NCBI RefSeq assembly: GCF_015546995.1
Contig: NZ_JADMUH010000011.1
Coordinates: 1-57,876, forward strand
Direction: 5' to 3'
Origin: Streptococcus infantis
Lineage (GTDB): Bacteria; Bacillota; Bacilli; Lactobacillales; Streptococcaceae
Length of the DNA: 57,876 bases
Every line of letters begins with the position of its first letter. Positions within the stretch are counted from its first letter, which is position 1. Both the position numbers and the translations under genes were made by a program. This document shows, piece by piece, positions 50,650-57,876 of the stretch. The notes below the pieces were generated by a model, which worked only from the letters and a program-made list of their open reading frames with translations, ran no database searches and was not told where the DNA came from.

Positions 50650-53334
50650 TTAAATAGCGTTTTTATCTTTTCCAAGTGCTCGTTGAACTGCTTTGACAAT
50701 TTCAACAAGGACTACAATCATAAGTGCTCCTACAGCGACCACCATCCATTGAGTCAAGCTCAAGTTTGAAACGTGGAAGAGATTATTAAATCCAGGAACC
50801 AAAATCGTCACCACAAAGAGGACAAAGGCAACTGGGATTGACCAGTTAAAGGTCTTGTTCTTGAAGAGTCCAACTGTAAAGATTGATTGGTATACAGACT
50901 TAACGTTAAAGGCATGGAGCAATTGGATCAAACCAAGAGTTGCAAAAGCCATTGTAAGGGCATCTGCGTGGATTTCACTTTGAACTTGATGCTCTGGGAA
51001 GAGAATAGCCCAGCCATAAACACCTAAAACGAGCATGGTTTGGAAGATCCCTTGATAAAGGATAGCTCCGAATACACCACCATCAAAGAAGTTAGACTTA
51101 CGCCCACGAGGTTTGTGGGTCATGACACCTGGTTCAGCTGGTTCCACCCCAAGAGCGATGGCTGGTAGCGTATCTGTTACCAGGTTAATCCATAGCAAAT
51201 GCACTGGTTGAAGCACATCCCAACCTAACAAGGTTGCAAAGAAGATGGTGAAAACTTCAGCCATATTGGCAGACAAGAGGTATTGGATTGATTTTTGGAT
51301 ATTTGAGAAGACCTTACGTCCTTCTTCAACCGCTACGATAATGGTTGCAAAGTTATCATCGGCAAGGACCATATCAGAAGCTCCCTTAGAAACTTCTGTA
51401 CCTGTAATCCCCATACCGATACCAATGTCAGCTGTCTTAAGTGAAGGCGCATCGTTGACTCCATCACCTGTCATGGCAACAACCTTGCCTTCATTTTGCC
51501 AAGCTTTAACGATACGAACCTTGTGCTCAGGTGATACACGAGCATAAACAGAGTATTGCTTGAAGACTTTTTGGAATTCTTCATCAGTGAGTTCATTCAA
51601 CTCAGCACCCGTGAAGACATGATCTTCTGTATCATTTGGATCAATGATTCCAAGACGTTTAGCGATAGCTTCCGCTGTATCTTGGTGGTCACCTGTGATC
51701 ATGATTGGTCGGATACCTGCTTCCTTAGCGACACGTACAGCTTCGGCAGCTTCTGGGCGCTCAGGGTCAATCATTCCGACCAAACCAGAGAAAATAAGGT
51801 CAGATTCAACAATTTCAGATTCCAAGGTTGGAATTTCGTTACTTGTCTTGTAAGCCATCATCAAGACACGAAGGGCTTGTTTAGCCAAGTCTTTGTTGGT
51901 TACAAGGATAGCTTGTTTATCTTCTTCTGTGATGGGGCGAACTTCCCCATTGACTTCGATACGAGTCACACGCTTGAGCAATTGGTCAGGTGCACCCTTG
52001 ACAGCGATAAAGTAAGAACCGTCAGATTCCTTATGGATAGTCGACATAAGCTTACGGTCTGAGTCAAATGGTAATTCAGCAACACGTGGCTCATCCTTCA
52101 AGACTTCACGAACATCAAAGTTGTGGTCCAAACCAAACTGTACAAGAGCAGTTTCAGTAGGGTCACCGATCAATTTGCCAGATGGATCCACCTTGGTATC
52201 ATTGGCAAAGTTCATGATACGGAGGGTATTATTGTTAGCAGCAATTTCAGATGCCGAACTTTGCAATTGACCATTGGTATAAACTTTTTCAACCGTCATT
52301 TGGTTCATAGTCAAGGTACCTGTTTTATCAGATGCGATGATTTCTGTTGAACCAAGAGTTTCAACCGCTGGCAATTTGCGGACAATCGAATTACGTTTTG
52401 CAAGGGTTGTAGTTCCCAAAGATAGAACGATAGTTACAATGGCAGGAAGCCCTTCTGGAATAGCCGCTACTGCAAGGGCAACCGCCACCATCAAGCCTTC
52501 TAATGGATGTTCACCACGAACAAAGACTCCAACCAAGAAGGTAATCACTGCAATCACAATGATTAAGTAAGTCAAGGCCTTAGATAATTGTTCCAGGCTT
52601 TGCTTCAATGGTGTCTCTGTCTCGTCGGCATTAGCCAACATATCTGCAATCTTACCAACTTCTGTATACATACCAGTGTTAGTCACAACACCAATACCAC
52701 GACCGTAAGTTACGTTTGAGTTTTGGTAACCCATGTTAACACGATCCCCGATACCAGCATCTGCTTCAACAAGTTCTGTCACATCTTTTTCAACTGGGAC
52801 AGACTCCCCTGTAAGAGCAGCTTCTTCGATTTTAAGAGACGCCGCTTCAAGCAAACGCATATCGGCAGGCACGACATCTCCCGCTTCTAGCAAGACGATG
52901 TCCCCAGGCACCAATTCTTTTGAGTCAATTTCAATAACATGACCATCACGACGAACACGAGCCATCGGGCTAGACATATTTTTCAGAGCTTCAATGGCTG
53001 CTTCTGCTTGCCCTTCTTGGTAAACCCCAAAGGCAGCATTCAAGACAACAACGGCCAAGATGATAATGGCATCCGTTAGACCGTCCATTCCTTCTGTAAT
53101 CACAGAAAGTGCCGCTGCCGCAAGCAAGATGATAATCATCAAATCCTTAAATTGATCAAGGAATTTAGCTAGTAGGCTACGTTTCTCTCCCTCTTCCAAC
53201 TCATTACGACCATAAGTCGCTAGGCGTTCTTGAGCTTGAGCCGTTGACAAACCTTCGATAGATGAGTCCAAGTTCTTTAGGACTTCTTCTGAGGCTTGTG
53301 TGTAAAACAAGTCTTTATTTTGTTCTTTTGACAA
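50650..53334 (-). CDS. mgtA: P2-type cation ATPase exporting Mn/Ca (MgtA/CaxP)
   Basis: The 894-residue ATPase has TGES (175-178), ion-binding PEGLPA (293-298) and the phosphorylation site DKTGTLT (336-342). The M6 segment has NLVTD, and about ten helices are present. The combination is that of SERCA-like calcium pumps. In S. pneumoniae the orthologue (SP_1551, called CaxP or MgtA) protects against calcium and manganese overload and is controlled by a manganese-sensing yybP-ykoY riboswitch. The same riboswitch is visible here upstream. The gene is divergent from mntE, a second Mn exporter. Confidence 0.92.
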   Translation of the reverse strand: MSKEQNKDLFYTQASEEVLKNLDSSIEGLSTAQAQERLATYGRNELEEGEKRSLLAKFLDQFKDLMIIILLAAAALSVITEGMDGLTDAIIILAVVVLNAAFGVYQEGQAEAAIEALKNMSSPMARVRRDGHVIEIDSKELVPGDIVLLEAGDVVPADMRLLEAASLKIEEAALTGESVPVEKDVTELVEADAGIGDRVNMGYQNSNVTYGRGIGVVTNTGMYTEVGKIADMLANADETETPLKQSLEQLSKALTYLIIVIAVITFLVGVFVRGEHPLEGLMVAVALAVAAIPEGLPAIVTIVLSLGTTTLAKRNSIVRKLPAVETLGSTEIIASDKTGTLTMNQMTVEKVYTNGQLQSSASEIAANNNTLRIMNFANDTKVDPSGKLIGDPTETALVQFGLDHNFDVREVLKDEPRVAELPFDSDRKLMSTIHKESDGSYFIAVKGAPDQLLKRVTRIEVNGEVRPITEEDKQAILVTNKDLAKQALRVLMMAYKTSNEIPTLESEIVESDLIFSGLVGMIDPERPEAAEAVRVAKEAGIRPIMITGDHQDTAEAIAKRLGIIDPNDTEDHVFTGAELNELTDEEFQKVFKQYSVYARVSPEHKVRIVKAWQNEGKVVAMTGDGVNDAPSLKTADIGIGMGITGTEVSKGASDMVLADDNFATIIVAVEEGRKVFSNIQKSIQYLLSANMAEVFTIFFATLLGWDVLQPVHLLWINLVTDTLPAIALGVEPAEPGVMTHKPRGRKSNFFDGGVFGAILYQGIFQTMLVLGVYGWAILFPEHQVQSEIHADALTMAFATLGLIQLLHAFNVKSVYQSIFTVGLFKNKTFNWSIPVAFVLFVVTILVPGFNNLFHVSNLSLTQWMVVAVGALMIVVLVEIVKAVQRALGKDKNAI

Positions 53335-53363
53335 AACAGTCTCCTCCTTTTTGGCCTCTTTTT

Positions 53364-53401
53364 ACAAAAAAAGAGACCTGTTTTTTAAAAAAACAAGTCT
53401 C
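53364..53401 (-). terminator. Riboswitch-controlled intrinsic terminator
   Basis: A long hairpin pairs GAGACTTGTTTTTT with AAAAAACAGGTCTC and is followed by TTTTTTT, about 30 nt before the ATPase start. Its 5' arm includes the 3' strand of the aptamer P1 helix (ACTTG), so aptamer folding and terminator formation exclude each other. Confidence 0.88.
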
Positions 53402-53476
53402 GCTGTTTAATATAGTGCCGGAAATAATTCGTAATGACGACACTATCGCGGTTAACCGCCAGCTACTCCCTTGAGT
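53395..53476 (-). ncRNA. yybP-ykoY manganese riboswitch
   Basis: The minus-strand leader has the conserved aptamer features in order. GGGAGTAGC comes first, then the GGCGGTTAACCGC hairpin and ATAGTGTCGTCATTACGA (the L3 CGTCA-TACG). The matching CCGGCACTAT and the closing AGCGAGAC follow. P1 pairs CAAG with CTTG. Members of this class bind Mn(II) and switch on exporter genes. Here Mn binding would hold P1 and prevent the terminator at 53364-53401. Confidence 0.9.
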
Positions 53477-53482
53477 AGTTCT

Positions 53483-53510
53483 ATTATATCAGAATTTCAA
53501 AAGTTTTCAA
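53483..53510 (-). promoter_or_regulatory. Promoter of the riboswitch-mgtA transcript
   Basis: TTGAAA (53510-53505), a 16-nt spacer and extended -10 TGA-TATAAT (53491-53483) lead to a start near 53476, the first base of the aptamer. Confidence 0.8.
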
Positions 53511-53542
53511 GTTTTGAGGTGTATTTAACTTACTTCCCACAT

Positions 53543-53571
53543 TTGAATTTTCCTTAGAAAACCAGTATAAT
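53543..53571 (+). promoter_or_regulatory. Promoter of mntE
   Basis: TTGAAT (53543-53548), a 17-nt spacer and TATAAT (53566-53571) lie 34 nt upstream of the ATG. No riboswitch or palindrome was seen, in contrast to mgtA. Confidence 0.8.
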
Positions 53572-53604
53572 GAAAGAATACTAAAATGCTAGAAGGGGAG
53601 TTAG

Positions 53605-54795
53605 ATGAATCAATCGGTTTCAAACTTAAAATTAGCTGAGCGTGGTGCCATTATCAGCATCTTGACCTATCTATTCTTGTCTGCAGCTAAGCTAGCGACC
53701 GGACACCTCCTCCATTCATCCAGTTTGGTGGCAGATGGTTTTAACAACGTTTCAGATATCGTTGGAAACGTGGCCCTTCTCATCGGGATTCGTTTGGCTC
53801 GCCAACCGGCAGATAGAGATCATCGCTTCGGCCACTGGAAAATAGAGGATTTGGCAAGTCTCATCACTTCCATCATCATGTTTTACGTTGGCTTTGATGT
53901 TCTACGTGACACCATTCAAAAGATACTCAGCCGAGAACAAACGGTCATTGACCCACTTGGTGCGACTCTGGGAGTCATCTCTGCTATCATCATGTTTGCC
54001 GTTTATCTCTACAATACCCATCTGAGTAAGCAAGCTAAATCAAAGGCCCTCAAGGCAGCCGCTAAGGATAATTTATCAGATGCGGTAACATCTCTTGGAA
54101 CTTCTATTGCTATCCTGGCTAGTAGCTTCAACTATCCAATCGTGGATAAGTTGGTCGCTATTATCATTACCTTCTTTATTCTTAAAACTGCTTATGATAT
54201 CTTTATCGAGTCATCCTTCAGCCTTTCTGATGGTTTTGATGAACACTTGCTAGAAGATTACCAAAAGGCTATCATGGAAATTCCTAAGATTAGCAAGGTC
54301 AAATCTCAAAGGGGTCGTACCTACGGAAGCAATATTTATCTGGACATCACACTTGAAATGAACCCAGATCTGTCTGTTTTTGAAAGTCACGAAATTGCGG
54401 ACCAGGTCGAATCCATGTTATCAGAACGCTTTGGTGTCTTTGATACAGACATTCATATCGAACCAGCACCAATCCCTGAGGATGAAATCCTAGATAATGT
54501 CTATAAAAAATTGCTCATGAGAGAGCAACTGATTGACCAAGGAAATCAACTGGAGGAATTACTTGCAGAAGACTTCATTTATATCCGCCAGGACGGACAA
54601 GAACTGGACAAAGATGCCTATAAGTCTGAAAAAGAATTAACCTCTGCTATCAAGGAGCTTCATCTAACTTCTATCAGTCAAAAGACTAAACTCATCCGCT
54701 ACCAAGTCGGTGATACCATTCATACCAGTATCTGGCGCCGCCACGAAACTTGGCAAAATATTTTCCATCAGGAAACCAAAATAGAAAAAGACTAA
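53605..54795 (+). CDS. mntE: MntE, manganese exporter of the cation diffusion facilitator family
   Basis: The 396-residue CDF antiporter has six helices, a first metal-site motif ADGFNNVSD (43-51), RFGHWKIEDL after it, and KDNLSDAVTS in helix 5. A cytoplasmic metal-binding domain (about 210-290) follows, with a C-terminal extension of about 100 residues as in streptococcal MntE. It exports excess Mn(II). ATG 53605 follows AAGGGGAG. Its neighbour on the other strand is the riboswitch-controlled Mn/Ca ATPase. Confidence 0.93.
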   Translation: MNQSVSNLKLAERGAIISILTYLFLSAAKLATGHLLHSSSLVADGFNNVSDIVGNVALLIGIRLARQPADRDHRFGHWKIEDLASLITSIIMFYVGFDVLRDTIQKILSREQTVIDPLGATLGVISAIIMFAVYLYNTHLSKQAKSKALKAAAKDNLSDAVTSLGTSIAILASSFNYPIVDKLVAIIITFFILKTAYDIFIESSFSLSDGFDEHLLEDYQKAIMEIPKISKVKSQRGRTYGSNIYLDITLEMNPDLSVFESHEIADQVESMLSERFGVFDTDIHIEPAPIPEDEILDNVYKKLLMREQLIDQGNQLEELLAEDFIYIRQDGQELDKDAYKSEKELTSAIKELHLTSISQKTKLIRYQVGDTIHTSIWRRHETWQNIFHQETKIEKD

Positions 54796-54800
54796 AGCAA

Positions 54801-54833
54801 AACTCCCAACTTTCTCAGTTGGGAATTTTTTAT
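54801..54833. terminator. Bidirectional terminator between mntE and the ROK kinase gene
   Basis: The stem CTCCCAACT/AGTTGGGAA with T-runs on both sides separates convergent genes. Confidence 0.9.
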
Positions 54834-54837
54834 ATTC

Positions 54838-55725
54838 TTATTTTGCAACGCTCTTAGCAAGAACGAAGTTTCCTAGTGTAGCTGAACCATTGCCAGCAAC
54901 AGCTGGAGTCACGATATAGTCACGTACATCTGGAACTGGTAGGTAGCCATTGAGTAGGGCTGTGAATTTCTCACGTACGCGGTCAAGCATATGTTGTTGA
55001 GCCATAACCCCACCACCAAAGACGATGACATCTGGACGGAAAGTTACAGTCGCATTCACTGCAGCTTGAGCAATGTAGTAGGCTTGAACATCCCAGACAG
55101 AGTTGTTGAGTTCAATGTTTTCCCCACGAACACCTGTACGAGCTTCCAAACTTGGACCAGCTGCATAACCTTCCAAACATCCATTATGGAAAGGACAAAC
55201 ACCTTTAAATTCTTTTTCAATGTCCATTGGGTGTCTAGCCACATAATAATGACCCATCTCAGGGTGACCAACACCGCCAATAAACCCGCCACGTTGGATA
55301 ACACCTGCACCGATACCTGTACCGATTGTGTAATAAACCAAGTTTTCAATACGACCGCCGGCATTATTACGAGCAACCACTTCACCGTATGCAGAACTGT
55401 TTACGTCTGTTGTGAAGTACATTGGCACGTTTAGAGCGCGACGAAGAGCACCAAGCAAGTCTACATTTGCCCAGTTAGGTTTTGGAGTTGTTGTGATAAA
55501 GCCGTAAGTTTTTGAGTTTTTATCGATATCAATTGGACCAAATGAACCAATGGCAAGTCCTGCAAGATTGTCGAATTTTGAGAAGAACTCTATAGTTTTA
55601 TCGATTGTTTCAATAGGTGTTGTTGTAGGAAATTGTACCTTTTCTACAACGTTATAGTTTTCATCTCCGACAGCACAGACAAATTTTGTACCGCCCGCTT
55701 CCAAACTTCCGTATAGTTTTGTCAT
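54838..55725 (-). CDS. scrK: ROK-family fructokinase
   Basis: The 295-residue sugar kinase has the ROK phosphate loop (EAGGTKF, residues 9-15) and the sugar-binding segment GHPEMGHYYV. The structural zinc site is H..CPFHNGCLEGYAAG. It phosphorylates fructose released from sucrose-6-phosphate. It follows the sucrose PTS gene on the same strand, separated by a terminator and with its own extended -10 (TGC-TATAAT at 55761-55753). ATG 55725 follows AAGAGG. Confidence 0.92.
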   Translation of the reverse strand: MTKLYGSLEAGGTKFVCAVGDENYNVVEKVQFPTTTPIETIDKTIEFFSKFDNLAGLAIGSFGPIDIDKNSKTYGFITTTPKPNWANVDLLGALRRALNVPMYFTTDVNSSAYGEVVARNNAGGRIENLVYYTIGTGIGAGVIQRGGFIGGVGHPEMGHYYVARHPMDIEKEFKGVCPFHNGCLEGYAAGPSLEARTGVRGENIELNNSVWDVQAYYIAQAAVNATVTFRPDVIVFGGGVMAQQHMLDRVREKFTALLNGYLPVPDVRDYIVTPAVAGNGSATLGNFVLAKSVAK

Positions 55726-55822
55726 GATAAACCTCTTGTATTTATTTTCTCTATTATAGCATATTTCCAGACTGAAAATTGCTCAATATTTTAGATTTTC
55801 CTCTGTAAATTTTACCATTCAA

Positions 55823-55864
55823 TCAAAAACGAACAAACATGACATTTGTTCGTTTTTTGATTTA
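55823..55864 (-). terminator. Terminator after scrA
   Basis: The hairpin CGAACAAA/TTTGTTCG is extended by A- and T-runs and ATC/GAT; TTTTTGATTG follows on the minus strand. Confidence 0.88.
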
Positions 55865-57769
55865 TTAAGCTTTAACTTCAATGACTGCGTCACCCTTAGC
55901 AACTGATCCAGAAGCAACTGGATTTACTGAAGCAAAGTCTGCAGTGTTTGTTACGATAACCATAGTAGTGTTATCAAGTCCTGCAGCAGCAATCTTAGCT
56001 GAGTCAAATGTTCCAAGAACATCTCCAGCTTTAACCTTGTCACCTTGAGCAACTTTATGGTTGAAGCCTTCACCGTTCATTGAAACAGTATCGATACCAA
56101 CGTGAATTAAGATTTCAGCACCGTTAGCTGTTCTCAATCCATAAGCATGGCCAGTTGGGAAGACGATTGTCACTTCAGCATCAGCTGGTGCATAGACAAC
56201 ATCTTGACTAGGTTTCACGGCGATTCCTTGTCCCATAGCTCCGCTTGAGAATACTGGGTCATTCACATTTGAAAGAGCAACAACGTCACCAACGATTGGT
56301 GTTTGGATTGTTTCGTCTTGAAGAGTTGCTGGTACTTCTTCATTTACCACTGTAGTTTCTTCAGAAACTGTTTCTTCAACAACTTCTGTTTCTTCTTTGT
56401 AACCAAAAGCATATGTCAAACCGAAACCAAGGGCAGTTGTAACTAAGACCATAAAGACATACTTAAGGAGTTGACCGTTGATATAGAGAAGTGTTCCAGG
56501 AATGATCGTAATACCAAAGCTAGTACCTGCCAAACCTAGAATGTTTGCTAACCAACCACCAGCAGCACCGGCGATAAGCCCCATGATAAACGGTTTACCA
56601 TAGCGAAGATTGATACCAAAAATAGCTGGTTCAGTGATACCAAGTCCAGCAGAAAGTGCAGCTGGGAAGGCAAGAGCTTTAATTTTGGGATTCTTTGTTT
56701 TTACACCAACAGCAAGCGTTGCTCCAAGTTGAGCAGTCATAGCTGCTGTAATAATAGCATTAAGAGGATCTGAACCTGTAGAAGTAACAAGGTTAGCCTC
56801 CAAGAGATTGAAGATATGGTGAACACCTGTAACAACGATGACCTGATGAACACCACCAAGGATTAATCCACCTAGACCCATTGGAAGACTGAGCAACCAA
56901 ACAGTAGCGACTTTGACATAGCTTTCAACTTCGTGGAATACAGGTCCAATGACAAACAAGGCCAAAATAGACATTACTAAGAAAGTCAAGAATGGTACAA
57001 GGAGTAAATCTAATACATCTGGAATACGCTTACGGAGCCACTTTTCTAGTTTAGCACCAGTCAGACCAACGAAGAAGGCTGGTAAAACTGAGTTTTGATA
57101 GCCGACAACTTTGATAAAACCAAAGAAGAGGATTGGTTGAGCGTCACCAGAGGCCACAGCCCAGGCATTTGGTAAGGATGAGTTTACCATCATCAATCCT
57201 AGAACCAAACCAAGCAATGGATTTCCACCGAAGACTCGAAAGGCTGACCAACAGATTAAGGCTGGGAAGAAGGCAAAAGCTGTATCTGTCAAAACAACTG
57301 AATAGGTATAGAAGTTTGTTGCTTTAAAAGCTTCTGCAGTTGTTCCAAACAAAGCCAAAACTTGATCTTGAACAATAGCCCCACGAATTCCCATAAACAA
57401 ACCAGTAGCAACGATTGCTGGCAAAAGAGGTACAAAGACGTCACCGAAAGTACGGATGGCACGTTGGAACCAATTTCCTTGTTTTGCAGCTTCTGCTTTC
57501 ATTTCAGATTTTGTAGAAGTTGGCAAACCAAGAGCTACGACTTCATCGTACATCTTGTTTACTGTACCAGTACCAAAGATGATTTGGTATTGACCTGAGT
57601 TAAAGAAAGCACCTTGAACTTTTTCCAAGTTCTCGATAGCATCCTTATTGATTTTCGCTTCATCTTTTACCATAACACGGAGGCGAGTCGCACAGTGAGC
57701 TACACTGTTGACGTTCTCACGTCCACCCAAGGCTTCGATGACTTTTTTTGCAATTTCTGTATTGGTCAT
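55865..57769 (-). CDS. scrA: Sucrose-specific PTS transporter EIIBCA
   Basis: The 634-residue fusion imports and phosphorylates sucrose. The EIIB domain is N-terminal with phosphocysteine Cys26 in AHCATRLRV. The EIIC domain spans about ten helices (about 100-460), and after an acidic, Thr/Val-rich linker (EETVSEETTVV) the EIIA domain carries the phosphohistidine in ILIHVGIDT (about His556). ATG 57769 is preferred over the TTG at 57775 because AAGGAG is better spaced. A strong promoter and a cre-like site lie upstream. The beta-glucoside or trehalose PTS types are less likely given the fructokinase neighbour. Confidence 0.9.
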   Translation of the reverse strand: MTNTEIAKKVIEALGGRENVNSVAHCATRLRVMVKDEAKINKDAIENLEKVQGAFFNSGQYQIIFGTGTVNKMYDEVVALGLPTSTKSEMKAEAAKQGNWFQRAIRTFGDVFVPLLPAIVATGLFMGIRGAIVQDQVLALFGTTAEAFKATNFYTYSVVLTDTAFAFFPALICWSAFRVFGGNPLLGLVLGLMMVNSSLPNAWAVASGDAQPILFFGFIKVVGYQNSVLPAFFVGLTGAKLEKWLRKRIPDVLDLLLVPFLTFLVMSILALFVIGPVFHEVESYVKVATVWLLSLPMGLGGLILGGVHQVIVVTGVHHIFNLLEANLVTSTGSDPLNAIITAAMTAQLGATLAVGVKTKNPKIKALAFPAALSAGLGITEPAIFGINLRYGKPFIMGLIAGAAGGWLANILGLAGTSFGITIIPGTLLYINGQLLKYVFMVLVTTALGFGLTYAFGYKEETEVVEETVSEETTVVNEEVPATLQDETIQTPIVGDVVALSNVNDPVFSSGAMGQGIAVKPSQDVVYAPADAEVTIVFPTGHAYGLRTANGAEILIHVGIDTVSMNGEGFNHKVAQGDKVKAGDVLGTFDSAKIAAAGLDNTTMVIVTNTADFASVNPVASGSVAKGDAVIEVKA

Positions 57770-57806
57770 TTGCAAAAATCTCCTTATAAAAAAATTTGTT
57801 CTTGTT

Positions 57807-57865
57807 TGAAAGCGATTTTACTCGCCCTACGAGTATTATTTTATCATCTTTCAAAAATATGTCAA
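57807..57865 (-). promoter_or_regulatory. scrA promoter with cre/ScrR-like operator
   Basis: The minus-strand -35 TTGACA (57865-57860), a 16-nt spacer and extended -10 TGA-TAAAAT (57846-57838) form a strong promoter. Downstream, TGAAAGCGATTTTA (57807-57820, plus strand) matches 12 of 14 positions of the cre consensus and would act as a roadblock operator for CcpA or ScrR. Confidence 0.7.
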
Positions 57866-57876
57866 GCGTTTTGCAG

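Overview
The window looks like a chromosomal segment of a mitis-group Streptococcus (S. mitis, S. oralis or a close relative). It carries BOX repeats, a pneumococcus-like gene order (pepO-psaBCA-tpx-psaR, pnp-cysE-cysS, metE-metF, msrAB-thrB-hom, a P-type ATPase divergent from mntE) and low-GC coding with extended -10 promoters. The PsaA sequence (Cys208 next to the metal-ligand Glu) resembles oral streptococcal adhesins more than my memory of S. pneumoniae PsaA, so I favour a commensal relative. This is inference; no 16S or housekeeping typing was possible. No rRNA, tRNA, CRISPR array or intact transposase was seen.

Layout. 1-2363: a Bce-type peptide-resistance module on the minus strand (partial ABC ATPase, a 37-residue peptide, an inverted-repeat operator, then histidine kinase and response regulator). 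2459-6200: Mbeg1-like hydrolase, metallo-beta-lactamase-fold hydrolase, and the PepO peptidase. 6318-10246: manganese uptake (psaBCA), thiol peroxidase and the PsaR regulator. 10287-15231: dtd and relA, the MsmK sugar-ABC ATPase and a PucR-type regulator. 15234-21485: mrnC, cysS, nucleoside phosphorylase, a double GNAT protein, cysE and pnp, all minus strand. 21847-25120: metF and metE with a MET-box. 25600-35404: an accessory, defence-like island. It holds a DUF1722 plus pyrimidine-dimer-glycosylase-like pair, a HigBA toxin-antitoxin with an ImmA/IrrE protease domain, and a five-gene operon hsdR-hsdM-hsdS plus two AT-rich genes that resemble the Kiwa anti-phage proteins KwaB and KwaA. 35615-40334: VTT/DedA-like membrane protein, MFS transporter, ftsX, ftsE, and prfB with a programmed frameshift. 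40515-48793: amidohydrolase, heterodimeric ABC exporter, msrAB, thrB and hom. 48893-53334: a structured repeat, yaaA, a 54-residue membrane protein, a degenerate deformylase and a P-type Mn/Ca ATPase under a yybP-ykoY riboswitch. 53605-57769: mntE, fructokinase and the sucrose PTS transporter.

Two themes link the genes. Manganese homeostasis appears three times: PsaR-controlled uptake, riboswitch-controlled P-type export and the MntE exporter. Sulfur and methionine metabolism is spread over metEF, cysE, cysS, thrB/hom, msrAB and the adenosine-derivative deaminase. The most unusual part is the defence island. There the putative Kiwa pair lies 16 nt downstream of hsdS, in the order B-A with a one-base overlap, and has no visible promoter of its own.
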